This document shows, piece by piece, positions 31,653 to 43,589 of a stretch of 64,000 bases of DNA; the stretch's first letter is position 1; the number at the start of each line of letters is the position of its first letter. The notes under the pieces are model-generated. The model did not search any database, had not been told where the DNA came from, and saw only the letters and a program-made list of their open reading frames with translations. The position numbers and the translations under genes were made by a program. The stretch comes from Cephalotrichum gorgonifer (lineage: Eukaryota; Ascomycota; Sordariomycetes; Microascales; Microascaceae), in NCBI GenBank assembly GCA_900312665.1, contig ONZQ02000015.1, forward strand, positions 62,001 to 126,000, given 5' to 3'.

Positions 31653-33755
31653 TTCTGCGAGGCGAATCCGGCGGACTGTCTAGGATGGGTTTGGAGGTGA
31701 CAGTATATATCTGTCACTGGAAAGAGACTCTTTCTTGGGTGTATCGCAAACGTGAGAGCTTGACCCGAGCAGGTGGGACGAGCAAGACGGGGTGAAGGGG
31801 GGCGAGGGTATAAAAGGGATAACGGTCGCGTCGTACGCCTGGCACGCGAAGGGGGGCCGCTTTGGTTAAATACAGAGGCGAAATACTACAAATATCCACT
31901 ACTTTCATCCAAAACTTGAAAGAAGCGACCCGTAATACCAACAAGCTCATCTGCTTGGGTAACACTAGCCAAACATCTGGAGAAGCGGGGGGACGCGGAA
32001 CCGTCGAAGTACTGTAAGTGGCCTCACTTGTTCCGTAGGGAGTCCCGAAAAAAAATCCCGGCGTGCCGCTTCTTCCGCACGACTCACAGGAGAGAGTCTG
32101 ACCCTCCAATTCGGCGGTACCAATGCTTGTCCCCCTTGGTCTATGAGTACATTCGGCAGGGCGTTACATGTCTGGATCCTGGTAGGGGCCCAAAGGAGAG
32201 CAGGCAAGCATGGGGTAAGAGCTAAGAAAGGACATCATTTATTGGGGAAAGGGTAAATTGACCCCAAGGATCGCGTGCGGAGTACGAGCAAGGTGCAGAT
32301 CATTTCCTATAGCTGTCGAGACTCAGTCGGCTCCGAGTCCCTGGTGAAGGATTACCCAAGATGGCCCTTGTACTACCCTGTACTTATGTAGGGGTAGATG
32401 TCTAAAGCACCCTTACAAGTACATCCCGTTCATTTGCTCTTCGTTGGCCCGCAGATCTCGGGGTCACCAAGATGTATTAAAGCCACTCTGGAACCTCGGT
32501 TTTGAGAATAGATCTTCGGGCGACGTTGAGGTCTCAAGCCAAGCAAGCCGGCTCGTCTTCCGCGGTCCAACGGAAGGACGGAGAGATCTCAGCGCCAAGA
32601 CATCTCTGCCGTCCACCACCCGGGGGTAACCCGCTCTGGAGTGGGATCGCCTGCCGAGGGTCCTTCAACGGTGACAAGCTCCCCACGGAGAGTTGCATAT
32701 TAATCACCCTTGCCGAAATAAACCGCGACTCATCGCGCGCCCGTGCGGGGAGTGTGGGTGGGCTTCTACCTTTAGCCTGAATCCGCCCACTCGAATAAAC
32801 GCGACGGGCCCATTGGCCGGATCTCAGAAGGTAGGGGGAGCTCATCAGCAAATTCTCCGGTTCTTCTCAGTCCATTCGGTCCTTTTTGGCGCCCCTCTCC
32901 CAGACAGGGTAACGAAGGGACCAAGCATTTGCCGCTTTGTCCGCGTGAGGAGATGCCATAGGCGGCCCTTTCATGTTACTGTATCACCGTCGAGGACAGG
33001 GAATATTTGGCTGAATGTAGGAGCTGATTTCTTCCGGAATGTGGCGATGCTGGGAGGCCAGGCCCAAGGGCATATGCTCCCTCTCTAGCCTCAACCTCTC
33101 TGACGGATGTCCTCCGTCCATATAACTAGCTGGCGTCTGGATCTCTAGACCGACAGTGGATATCATAAAGTTCCGGGGGGTTTAATTCCCCGGTGCTCTT
33201 GGCGAACCTAGCTTGGTTATTGGCTCGCGATGACTGGTCGACAAATGCTAGTAGGCAGGTCCTCCGGCACATCGTCATTCCGGTTCCGGCTATTCAGTCC
33301 TATCCGTAATTGGTCGCTCTCTGGTATTACAAACGCTCCCGGCCGCCTCCCCGAGCGCACTGTCCATCGTGGTCGTCTGCCAGACCCGTTTTTCTTTGCT
33401 ATTATCTAATAGGAGACTCGAGTAGTGAAAGCTTGGCGTGAGAGCCCGCCGTTAGAAGAGGCCGAGGATAGGCATATGAACGAGCCTAAGGCGAGACCGA
33501 GGACCTGGTGGTCTTTACAGAGATCTTGAGCAAATTGCATTGCCCGGAATCAACTGATTGATGACTCGACTCTACACAAGGAATGATGGTGCGCGATTGC
33601 CGAGCCGTGGATCGGGCCAGGGGACCGCGAATGAAGTACGAGAACGAGGAGCTGGGTGAGAGGCGATAACTAATAGTAAGTAATCCAGCCAAAGGGGGTA
33701 GGCGGTACAGTAATAAGCAAAATAGACTAAACAAGACCAAAAGGTCAAAACAAGC
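31653..33755. other. gene-poor region between the sugar transporter and tRNA-Lys
   Basis: 2.1 kb with no supportable protein gene. The first part is the transporter promoter. Short frames overlap one another on both strands without motifs. A TACAAGTAC motif lies at 32414-32422. I see no terminal inverted repeats or transposase motifs. Confidence 0.4.
33747..33750 (-). terminator. RNA polymerase III T-run terminator
   Basis: On the minus strand, TTTT begins six bases after the tRNA 3' end, and a second TTTT follows at 33739-33742. This is the standard polymerase III stop signal. Confidence 0.7.
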
Positions 33756-33859
33756 CGCTCCAGGCGGGACTCGAACCCGCAACCTTTGGATTCCTTAGAG
33801 GTCCTTATTTCAGGCCGGCGATAAAAGTCCAACGCACTAACCAATTGTGCTACCAGAGC
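33756..33859 (-). tRNA. tRNA-Lys (anticodon TTT) with a 30-nt intron
   Basis: Read on the minus strand, a complete cloverleaf forms. The acceptor stem is GCTCTGG with CTGGAGC (two G-T pairs), the D stem GCAC with GTGC, the anticodon stem TTGGA with TCCAA, and the T arm GCGGG-TTCGAGT-CCCGC. The anticodon loop reads C-T-TTT-A, then about 30 intron bases, then A. The intron therefore sits one base after the anticodon, the canonical site for nuclear tRNA introns. The T arm supplies the B box (GGTTCGAGTCC) and the D arm the A box for polymerase III. The mature tRNA is about 74 nt before CCA addition. The anticodon is read from loop geometry, so the Lys identity is good but not absolute. Confidence 0.88.
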
Positions 33860-36800
33860 TGTTTGATTTCCTGCGGAGAGCCGGAATGATCGCAAGACAT
33901 GGGACTCGAAACTCGGGACTCGGGACTCGGACTGTCCAAGGTCGGTCAAGAAAGCAAGCATGCCCCTAGAAGCGATTTAGGTCATCGCCACGACGAAGCC
34001 CGATCGATGGAAGGAGCGAGGGCGGCCTTACAAGGCCCAGAAAAGAACGTAAATTTCAGAAAAGGGCTGGGATGAATTCGCAGGGAGAGAACGGTATGGT
34101 CACAATGCCGCATCAGCCTCTCACCTACCCTCATTGAGCCTGAGGGACCGCATGCAACTCTAGGCAAACACGCCTCAAAAGCTAGCAGGCCGGACGGCGC
34201 TGGCGGGTGACACTTTTCGCCCTACGACGGAAAGTGAGGTGGCCGCCCCATCCCCAGACCTCATAGTTACTCGTACATGGTACCCAAGTGAAGCTGTCCT
34301 TTCCAGGCATATACGTAAATGGAAGGAGCCTTTCTTGGCCCGACCACGATGGGCTAGGACCAGGTGGAGGAGCGGAGGAGTGGAAGGTCGGACCATATAT
34401 GGCCGGGAACTATGGTCTCCCAAGCGCGGGTCCTTCCTTCTCGGCCTGGATCGAACTGAGGGGGCCCCAGTGGCACTTTCCTTCAACACTTCATGGTTTT
34501 GGGGAAGGAAGGATGGACACATGGGTGCATGGACCACAGTACCCAGGTACTTGTAGTACAGGGGGGACTCTCTATTTCTTTTGGGGCTTGCCGCCTTCAG
34601 CGTCATCGCTGGAATAGCGCGACAAGGGGTTGAGTCTGGGCTGATAATCTATTTTCGTCGTCCAAAAAGCTGTTGGCGGCTTGAACCGGGAGTGAGCAGC
34701 TTCGAAACCTCTCGAGACCCCGGCGAAGGCGAGTGGCGGACTTGGTTGAATCAGCGCGACTAATGGAGGAATTGTACAGTATATCGGAGTATTGCTACTG
34801 TAAATATTGGTCCTCATTGGCTGGCCGGTGCTTGTACTTGCATGGAACCGCGCGTCTAATATCTTCCCCTTGCACTTTCCATCCCCAATCCGGCCATTCC
34901 AGCTGCATGACTGGCCAATGAGGAAATGGTACCGGAGAAACAAGAGCGAAACGAAATTTGGCAGCTCCTGTCCAGTCGATTTTCCTCAAGGACTCGAGGA
35001 CAAAAACAATACTCATGCCTGCGTTGCGTTCCCGCGTCTCTCCATCGATCAAAGCTAGCCGAAGCCCGGCGGCGACGATAAGAGCAGCAAGCGCTTCCCA
35101 CGTCATCCGCCATGGGCACAAGCGGATTCTAGTTCCCTGGAACCCATGCTAGAGATAGGGATATACAGGCCTGCTCGCCGTTAAATCTCGGCCCGGTTCG
35201 CTGGCAATGTCAAGGAGGCAGGGGCCCCTGGCTGGAGACGTCGTTTTGAAATGAGATTTGGCGCTATTAGCCTCCAATCTCCTCCAAGCGTTTACCGCCT
35301 TATCCCGTCCGGCGGCTACCCGTTCGTCATTCCGCAGTCTTGGCCCTGCTCGTTACTTTACTTGGAGCCTTCTCCACACCATGTCGGCGAGAAGAGAAGC
35401 GTTTTAATAGGTCCTTATCTCCACAATCCACCCCACCTTCCATCCTCTCTCGCTCATAATGCAATTACACCCCCTCCGGACTTCCCCCCTGGGACGAACG
35501 AGTCGCGTACTTGCGCTCTCCTGGGTTAGATGAGTGGGTTCCTGGAGGAGACGTCAAGGGGGCTGTGCTTCTATTTCCCGCCCTCTCTTGCACAGGCGCT
35601 GTCAGTTAGTCTCTCCATCAGCCGTAGCTCAGTCCGGCGACTTACATCCGCCGCCCGCCATGCGGCAGGCGAGTAAATGGTCCCTGAGCCCTTTCCCCCG
35701 GGGTTTTAGCCCTCTTTCTGTTATTCCTACTCGATGGACTTGACTTTCATGTCGTTTGGATTGAGCTCACGCTCGTGATGACTAGGGTGTTCCCTCCCTA
35801 GCCGAGAGGAATGTACTGGTTCTGCACCACGATGCTTCTCCCTTGCGTTTTGGTGGCATTGAGCCCACTTCTGCCCCGTGTTAACCCGATCAGACGGTCA
35901 AAAGGTCCCTCGGTGCATTCCTGCGCCATGGTCCTCTTCGTGCAATTTACACTGGCGCTTCTTCACCAAATCAAGTGATTTTCCGGTGTTTCCTTGCCGC
36001 CGTTGTTGCCGGATGAGATTGCTAGATGCGCCGCCTTACTTCCTATTTTTATAGTCCTTGCCAAGTGGCTAGACAGGACGAGGACCCGCGTCCATGGTGA
36101 CGTTCCTTTCGCATATCCGGTATAATCCTAGTCCACCGAGATCCTCGGGTACTCTGCCAGAGAACCGCACGCCTCAGACTGGACCTACCCCGGCCTACAT
36201 CCAATGATACGCTGGCACAGGCTCGTACACCCCCCTCTCAGTATCTTCTGCCCTGTCGATGTCATGCCCGAGTCAGTCCCGAACACCTCTTATTGGCCCA
36301 AGTGGAGTTTGAGCCTCGTCTCTCGAGGCTGGCGCCTACTCATACTCGGTGCAACGCGACGTACACGATCCACACCTATTTTTGGTGCGGGAGAGGCAGG
36401 GACCGACGTCAACACCCGCCCCTTCTACCCCCCCCCCTCCCCCCCCACTTACACACCCCACACACCACCCCTCCTTGCCCTGACGAACCTGCTTTCCACC
36501 TTAACCCTCCTTGCACACGAGGTCAAGTGCGGCTTCGAGAGCTAGCTGACTTCTCCCTAAGACTACCCGGGCCCACCATCCGCCCAGTTTGTGGAGCTTG
36601 GCAACTGATATCTCCAGGGCGGTCCTAACCGCCCGCCATCGGACCCCCTTCGTAGCCGCCCATCCTCAGCTAGACGCACTCTTAATCTCCCTCCAGCCAA
36701 TATCATCAGTCCTTTTTGTCTCCGGTCTCTTCTTCAGACACATGAGGCGAGTTTCAAGAGATTCAGGGTACCATATTAGCTCATGCCATCGTGTTTCAAA

Positions 36801-37387
36801 GTCCCACGTTCCTACCACACCTCCATCGACATCCCAGGATGGGGAAGTTAGGATGGGGTAGCTATCGTACGTCAATAATGCTAGTATATCAGGTCGGAGG
36901 CATCCCGCCGTGGCCGTTGTTGTGGTCTCCTTCTTCTCCCTTGTCATATCAAGATACCATCGTTTCTCGGGGACTAGTTTCATTTCCTTTAGTAGTTTTC
37001 CTACTGTCGTGTTCCTTTTTTCTCTTCCTCATATGTGTTGAGTTCTTCCTTTTTTTTTTTGCTTGACGCATCATCAAGGTCTTCTATCTTCCTCACTATC
37101 CACTGTGTGGTGTGTGTGTGCAGTCTTCCGATCTCTTTTGGTTTGACTATTTCCGTCTCTTTATCACGACAGCCTCCTGGTGAGGCTTTACTATACGATC
37201 AAGTCTCGGACGTCTATCGAGATATCACATCGTCTAATCTATAATCCTACCACCCCTCTTCGGCCCTCTCAGTCACCATCGCTCCCAACATCTCTGTTGC
37301 GAAAAGTCGTGGTTTCGTTTGCCAGTCCCTGCTCATTTGCCCCGGACTTCCACTCTGAAACGACTTACACAGCCGATATCGTACACC
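33860..37387. other. gene-poor region and long pyrimidine-rich leader upstream of the Myb-like gene
   Basis: 3.5 kb without a supportable protein gene. Directly 5' of the tRNA lies a small GGGACTC repeat. From about 36400 to 37387 the plus strand is strongly C/T-rich, with several T-runs, as expected of a promoter and long 5' leader for the Myb-like gene. A frame at 34288-34617 has no recognisable motif, and the frame next to it is equally open. Confidence 0.4.
33901..33932. repeat. short tandem repeat GGGACTC(G) next to the tRNA 5' end
   Basis: Four to five degenerate copies of a 7-8 base GGGACTC/AAACTCG unit, about 40 bp upstream of the tRNA start as transcribed. Confidence 0.75.
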
Positions 37388-38469
37388 ATGCCCAAGCACT
37401 CTAGAGTGTCCAGCTCGTCCCACCACCGTTACAACGCCATTCCAGTCCCGGTATCCCTTAACGCATCCTCGACACAGTCGGACATGTACAACACGCGGAT
37501 GTCCATGTCGGCATACTACCCGGATGCCCAGGCCGCGTCCCTCCAGCTCCAGGCGGACCAACAGTACACCTACATGGCCGCTGCACCGACACAGCCGTCT
37601 GGACACGAGTCTGTGCCGGTACCTCAGCCCATGTCACAGCCGCGCGCGGCGTCGGCAGCGTGGTCGAAGGACGATGACGAGTCTCTTATGAATGCCCGCG
37701 CGTCTGGCCTCAACTGGAGTCAGATCCAGCAGAGGTACTTCCCGAGCAAGACGCCCAATGCCTGCCGTAAGCGTCACGAGCGCTTGATAGAGCGCAAGAC
37801 GGCAGACAACTGGAACAAGTCAGACTTCGAGAGGCTCTCTATGGAATACATGAGGATGAGGAAGGAAATCTGGTCTCCCCTGGCCGAGCGCGTTGGTGAG
37901 AAGTGGAACGTTGTGGAGCAGAAGGTGAGGAGTTCCAAAGATAGACCCTATACACCGGCCACCATGTGCGCGTAAACTGACGGGCCCCTCGTTGATAGTG
38001 CATGTCCAACGGTCTCAAGAACCTGCAGAGCGCTGCTCGGGCCGGGACGAGGCGGGAACGTCTCGAGTCCGGTCATCAGATGCAACAAGGGTACGATGAT
38101 GACAGCGGAATCAGTGGCATCGGCCTAACTCCAGTTGACGGCTTAGACACCTCCTACAGTAGCCCGGAGACGACAAGCTCGGCCGGACACTCCGCGAGCG
38201 GAGTCAGCAACGGCTCAGGATACCAAATGAGTGCGCACCCACAGCTCCAGGCTCTCAACCACTCGGGAAACCCTTACGGCTACGGACCCCCACACGGGTC
38301 GCACCATGGCTATACGTCCTCGGTGGCCTCCGCGCACTCTCACTCGTCTGGAGACGGGTCGTATATGGGGCACGATCAGCAGATGAGGAATCAGAGACTC
38401 CCGAGTGCGGACATGGGGATAGGGGCCATCATTCACCGCACTCCGAATAACCACAATCGGAGGATATGA
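37388..38469 (+). CDS. Myb/SANT-like DNA-binding protein
   Basis: Two exons: 37388-37924 and 37999-38469, 335 residues. The intron has GTGAGG, a CTGAC branch and a GATAG acceptor. The N-terminus is Ser/Gln/Pro-rich. The DNA-binding part starts A-W-S-K-D-D-D-E-S-L-M-N-A-R and runs through L-N-W-S-Q-I-Q-Q-R-Y-F-P-S-K-T-P-N-A-C-R-K-R-H, a SANT/Myb-like repeat with a basic recognition helix. A second, more divergent repeat follows (W-N-K-S-D-F-E-R-L...I-W-S-P-L-A-E-R-V-G-E-K-W-N), and the intron lies just after its last helix. The C-terminal half is Ser/Gly/His-rich and disordered. It is probably a nuclear transcription factor; targets are unknown. It ends convergent with COX10. Confidence 0.85.
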
Positions 38470-39357
38470 TGAGCAGTCCCCATGTCTGCCCCCGGCGAGG
38501 GCTTCTCTTTCGCTATCCTTTGGCTTCACCACAGTCTTTTCCTCTGCCCTTATGCATATCTTGCTTTCATTTCTTTTGTCGCCTGCCGATGTGGCATAAT
38601 GTCTCTCCTTCAATACGACCGGAACGGTCCCTTGAATAACTGTCATTCCTTGATACGGTTTTTCTTTTCTTTCTCATTTTGGGTTCTATGAATGGTTTCT
38701 ATTTCCTTTTCTTCCTTTGTCTCTCGCCTGGGACTGCGGAATGCTTCTGGCGAGTAGCAACGGTATATGGCGCAATCGGAGTCTATGGGCTGCTAGGAAC
38801 ACGGCGTTTACCGGGGCATTGGAGCATGGGCGTCTTGATACCTCGCGGGATTGATGTACCTTTTCCCCCTTTTTCCTCTTTGTTTTCCTTTCCTGTCTCC
38901 TTTCTTCAATTTCGGGCTTGGTCGGGTCTATTCTTTTTGGTCTAGACGTGGTTAATGTTACCAAGTGATGCTGGAAGGAAGGAAAATGGATGCGCTGCGG
39001 CGCATGAAGAGCTAGAGTTCGTATTTTATTTTGATGTCCACAGTTCGTCGATTCTGTCCTTGGGGGGTGAGGGAGGCCTATGTGACCTGCTACCAGATGT
39101 GTATGCTTCTTTGATCGTCTGGTACTATAAGATGTGCATTTGCGGTCTCTCTATATTGAGGTAGTACATGTTGTATATAGAAGGAAATGGGAGTTGAACT
39201 GGTCATCCATCCATGGCGGTGTGAGTGGAAGCTCGGCAAGCGCCGCCTGACACATGCCCGCCCCTGAGAAGAGTGGGCGACAATCCTCTGTCCCTCTATC
39301 CACGGTTCGAACACAATATATCGTACATTGAAGCCATATGTGGTCTTCGGGACTCTC
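38470..39357. other. convergent 3' region between the Myb-like gene and COX10
   Basis: 888 bp with T-rich tracts and no supportable gene. It probably contains a long 3' untranslated region of the Myb-like gene. Confidence 0.45.
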
Positions 39358-40938
39358 TTATTCAGTCTTAGCGCCACCCACACTCTCGACCGGAGCAAAC
39401 TCCACAAGCTCATCATCGTCCTCCCAATCCTCCTCCTCCTCCCCGACGATGCTCCTCCACACCCTCTCCCACATGCCCTTCTTCTGCAGCACAGCGAAAC
39501 CCAAGACGACGGGCAGGTGCCACACGCTAGCCCAGAACAGGCCCCTCGCGGAGCCCTTGTGGCCCTCGTACCTCCAGAAGCGCACGGCCTCGCGGACGAC
39601 CCACACGTTCACCGGCAGGCTGGTGAGGGCGAAGGACCACGACGTCACGTCCGTCAGGCACAGGCCCAGACAGATGGGGTAGAAGACGAGCGAGTAGCGG
39701 AGGGCGACGCGGGCGTTGCGGGCGGGGTTCGTCCAGGCGAGCATGCGGAGCCCGGCAGCCTTGTACTCTGGGGCGATGGACCACGAGAGGGCCATGAAGT
39801 GGGGGAACTGCCACGCGAAGAGGAGCGAAGCGAGGAGCCAGCCACCGAGGGATGACCCGTCGGGAGCGAAGAGGAGCTCCATGGGGGAGGCCGAGGTGGC
39901 GGACTCGCCGGCGGCGGCGGCCCAGCCCATGAGCGGCGGGATGCCGCCCACGAGGGCGCCGACCCAGGTGTTGGCGGCCGTGACGGCCTTGAGGGGGGTG
40001 TAGAGCCCCGCGTAGAGGGCGATGTTGGCGGCGCCGAGGCCGGACACGGTGGGGTTGACGCCGAAGTAGAGCGAGGATATGCCGAGGGCGGCGCAGGCGA
40101 CGGCGAAGACGATGGCACCGGTGCGGGTGACGAGGCCGCGGACGAGGGGCCTGTTGCGGGTGCGCGTCATCTTGGCGTCGGTGGAGGGCTCGTAGAGCAT
40201 GTTTAGGGCATTGGCGGAGGCGGAGCAGAGGGCCGTGCCCGTGGTAAGGAAGAGGAGGGTGAGGGGCGAGAGCGAGGGCGCGTCGACGACCGTCGGGGCC
40301 AGGAAGGCCGGCACGGGATATAGAGCGTAGGGGGCCATGGCCGAGAGCACGACGAGAACCGTCAGGCGGGGTTTCGAGAGGGAGAGGTAGGCGGAGAGGG
40401 CGCGGCGGAAGGAGTGGGCGGGCTGGGAGGCCGCGTGGGTCGAGAGGACGGAGGAGGCGTCGGGCGGGTGCGAGGCGGCGTCGGGGGAGGCAGTGGCGGG
40501 GGTGGAAGTGTTCGCGGTGGCGTTCCGGCGGGCGGCGCGGCGGCGGTGGGCGGGGAGGTCGGCGCCTGGGTCTCCCCGCGCTGAGAAGCTTATAGTTGTG
40601 GGTGTGGAGGCACTCGAGGTCGTCGAGGCGTGTGCGTGCTTCCCCCTGCTCGCGAGCCGGTGCGAGGAGAAGAACTCGGGTGCTAGGCGCGCGGCGGACT
40701 GGGCGGCAGCGGCGGGCCTGTTCGGGTCAGGGCGCAGGCCGGCGGCCGTGGAGACGAGACGCCGGCCGGAGATGGACGCGCTGGGCGCGTGCCCCTGAAC
40801 CTCGCGCCGCGCCCTGGACGACAGGAATCTACTGCTATCGCAGCATCTCAACGGTTGTGGGGGTGGTGCCCGCGGGGCCAGGAGGACGACCCGTGGGACG
40901 GAGCGGATGCTAGAAGCCGCGGTTGCCGGACGTATCAT
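39358..40938 (-). CDS. COX10: protoheme IX farnesyltransferase, mitochondrial (COX10)
   Basis: A single exon, 526 residues. The enzyme transfers a farnesyl group to heme b to make heme O, the first step towards the heme A of cytochrome c oxidase, in the mitochondrial inner membrane. The first ~190 residues are Ala/Arg/Ser-rich: a presequence followed by a poorly conserved, low-complexity extension. The UbiA-type prenyltransferase core starts at S-L-S-K-P-R-L-T-V-L and has multiple membrane helices. The substrate-binding Asp-rich region is N-M-L-Y-E-P-S-T-D-A-K-M-x-R-T-x-x-R-P-L (about 40140-40210). W-Q-F-P-H-F-M-A-L-S-W is also conserved. The C-terminus is acidic. The gene is divergent from the transaldolase-family gene. 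Confidence 0.95.
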   Translation of the reverse strand: MIRPATAASSIRSVPRVVLLAPRAPPPQPLRCCDSSRFLSSRARREVQGHAPSASISGRRLVSTAAGLRPDPNRPAAAAQSAARLAPEFFSSHRLASRGKHAHASTTSSASTPTTISFSARGDPGADLPAHRRRAARRNATANTSTPATASPDAASHPPDASSVLSTHAASQPAHSFRRALSAYLSLSKPRLTVLVVLSAMAPYALYPVPAFLAPTVVDAPSLSPLTLLFLTTGTALCSASANALNMLYEPSTDAKMTRTRNRPLVRGLVTRTGAIVFAVACAALGISSLYFGVNPTVSGLGAANIALYAGLYTPLKAVTAANTWVGALVGGIPPLMGWAAAAGESATSASPMELLFAPDGSSLGGWLLASLLFAWQFPHFMALSWSIAPEYKAAGLRMLAWTNPARNARVALRYSLVFYPICLGLCLTDVTSWSFALTSLPVNVWVVREAVRFWRYEGHKGSARGLFWASVWHLPVVLGFAVLQKKGMWERVWRSIVGEEEEDWEDDDELVEFAPVESVGGAKTE

Positions 40939-42133
40939 TGTTTCCGGGTCATGGCTTTGTGGCGGTTGGGAAGGGGAGAGAGGTCGTGCTTAGCTCATGT
41001 CCAGGGGGGAGGACGGAACGGGCGTTTGGGACGGGGGATATCAATTGAATGTTGGGTCGGACGCGCGCCCCGTGAATCGGTTCAAGAAGTCACGATGAAG
41101 GCCTCGATGGTTCGCCCAAAAAAACGATCATGCAATGTTCCTGGTGTTCGGGGAAAATCCGGAAATTCGCATGCGACCCACCTTTTTCGTATCGAGTTAC
41201 AGCATTTTTTGAATCGTACTTATTACCATTGACCCGCAAGCGGGGTGGGTGGGTAATAATAGCTGAGTTCCATGGTCCTGGTTGGCGGATAGTTAGCTGT
41301 TCTGGGTGTGCATAAACGATAATTCATGCTGTGTTTCGGGGTAATCGTACTAAAGGGTCCGGGGCCGAAGAGCGGAGGAGCGCGGGCAAGAGCGGGGTAC
41401 GAAAGCGAGGCACAAGCAAGATAGCAGTATACGCGTATGCAGACCGCATGATCGTCCTCCGTATCGGCGTCGGGCAAACTCCGGCCGAAAATACACCCCG
41501 CATTGGTGTACGGAGTAGCTGGCTGCTTGCGGAGGTGTGGACTAGCCGGAATCTCTCTGCATTACCCCCGCTCCACCCAGATGTCAGAGAAACTGATTCT
41601 AGCTGGCCAGAGCCACGGTAGGTCTCCACTCCCCCGGCTCGTAGGAGACGATATTAGCTGTACAAGCATGCGGACGTGAGGGGGGGCTGCGCGGGGGGCG
41701 GATACCGGACCAGCTGGGGCCAATTTGGTGGAGCTCTCTGGCCCAAGCGAGAGAGTACTTGTAAGTGAGTGTGAGTTTGGCCCAACGACCCAATGATAGG
41801 TGTTGGTGGGCTGGTGGACATCTGGGCCGGATTAGTAGGCCGGGTACTCCGTATGCTTGTACTCGTACTCGTTAGACTGCGGGGCACCGACATGCCCGTC
41901 TCCTCTCTCCTCCTCCTCTCCCCCATCGTACGAGTATATTAGTACATCTTGCCCCTGGTCGTGTCCCCTCATCACCATCGTGAAGTTAATCTCTAAAACC
42001 ACTTCTTCCACATCACCACCAACAGGACTTTTAAGCCTTTTTTACTGCTCTAGCGCATTTCTTTCCTTGGACAGTGTGCCCCTTGTAAAACACGCCTTTA
42101 TCAGAGAGAAGAACAAGTAAGAACCCGGAAAAG
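40939..42133. promoter_or_regulatory. divergent promoter region COX10 / transaldolase-family gene
   Basis: 1.2 kb between divergent starts. It contains TACGGAGTA at 41509-41517 and a run of TACTCGTACTCG-like repeats near 41860-41875. No gene is supported. Confidence 0.45.
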
Positions 42134-43589
42134 ATGGCCACTCTTCTGTCCGCGCTCTGCGCCAACACCCGCCTCGACTGCGACACCATGGACCTCGACT
42201 TCGCCAAGGAGTTTGGCCCCTTTGCCGACTGCACCTCCAATCAGGTAATAACAGAACACATGCATTCCTAAACACTCCAACTCCTCTTTATCCGCTGGTA
42301 TTTCGCACCCGTAGAACGACAAGACAAACTAACAACATCCTCCAAAATAGGCAATCTCGTACGGCGAGGCGTCCAAGACTGGCCCAGACGGGAAGTACGC
42401 TCATGAGGAGTTCATCAAGGAGGCGGCCGAGTGGGCGAAGAAGGCCGTCTCGGGGCCCCAGGCAGCCGGCGACTCGATGGAGACCCTAGCGGTGGAGTAT
42501 CTGGTACAGCTCTCGGCGTTTCCCCATGTCCTCACTAGATTTATGCTGATGGGAAGCGAGATAGGTCGTCCGACTGCTCCTGCGGTTCGTGGAGCACTTG
42601 AGTGGCTACGTTCTTCTCCAGATCAACCCCAAGTACGGCTACGACACTGAGAAGACCGTAGCGACCGCGGAGAGTAAGTTCAGCCGTCTGTAATATCTTC
42701 TATATGAACGACGCGGGGGGGAATCATGCGAAAGAGAAACAAAGAACGGAAAGAAATGATGTGTACAGAAGATGGGACTTGATTTTTGCTGACCAGTCCA
42801 GGAATTGTCGCCATGACGCGGGAGATCGACCCCAGCTTCGACGTCAAGCGTCTCTGCTTCAAGGTCGTCTCCACCTGGCCCGGTCTCTCCGCCTGCAAGA
42901 TCCTCGAGGGGAAGGGCATCGCGACGCTGGGGACGGCGCTTTTCTGCATGGAGCAGGCGTCACTGGCGGGACACATGGGGTGCACATACATCTCGCCGTA
43001 CTATAATGAGCTCAAGGTTCACTTTGACAAGGAGTGAGTTCCTCCCTTGTTCTCTTTACCTCCCTTACCCTCCTAAGCCCCAAGCCAGTATACAGCAAAT
43101 AGTACCTTTCCTCACCGAAATAAACCCAACAAAATGAGACAAGACAACACAGACTTACTGACTGCACCCCCCAGCTTCACCGATACCAACAAAGCCTCCA
43201 CGCTCTGCCGCGACGCAACGGCCTACTACTCCGCCCACCACCACAAGACCGAGGTCAAGGCCGCCTCCTTCGTCCACCCGGACGAGGCCATGCACCACGC
43301 CGGCGTCGACTCCATCACCCTATTCCCGGACATCATCCGCACCCTCAAGGCCACGCCCGCCTCCAGCATGACGCCCGCCGAGATCGGCAAGTTCATGACC
43401 CCGCCGACCATCTCGCCCATCCCCGGGTGGAAGGCGTACGAGGAGGCCGCAGAGGGGCGGGACGCCTGGGAGGCGGCATTCAAGGCGAGCGGCGGCGGTG
43501 AGAACGCGAGGAAGCTCGCGGAGGCCATCGCTGCTTTTACCAAGGCGCAGGATGATCTGGAGGAGCTGGTGAGGAAGGTTGCTGCGTAG
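42134..43589 (+). CDS. transaldolase-family protein
   Basis: Five exons: 42134-42244, 42351-42503, 42565-42673, 42802-43033 and 43175-43589, 339 residues. The segment R-L-C-F-K-V-V-S-T-W-P-G-L carries the lysine that forms the Schiff base in transaldolases (compare R-x-L-I-K-x-A-S-T-W-x-G in classical enzymes). I-N-P-K-Y-G-Y-D, L-F-C-M-E-Q-A and Y-I-S-P-Y fit the same alpha/beta barrel. The rest diverges from the classical pentose-phosphate enzyme, so this is a paralogue with possibly different sugar-phosphate specificity. It has no targeting signal and is probably cytosolic. The introns are 61-141 nt with good branch points (CTAAC at intron 1, CTGAC at intron 3). Confidence 0.85.

Noticed and set aside
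34288..34617. A 109-codon frame rich in Gly, Trp and Pro
   Set aside because: An overlapping frame is open over the same bases and no family resemblance is seen.
35619..35650. GTAGCTCAGT-like sequence resembling a tRNA D arm
   Set aside because: No T arm (GGTTCRANTCC) or pairing acceptor stem follows within tRNA length.
31653..37387. Possible transposon remnants in the gene-poor stretch
   Set aside because: I found no terminal inverted repeats, target duplications, reverse-transcriptase or transposase motifs, and no strong AT skew from repeat-induced point mutation.
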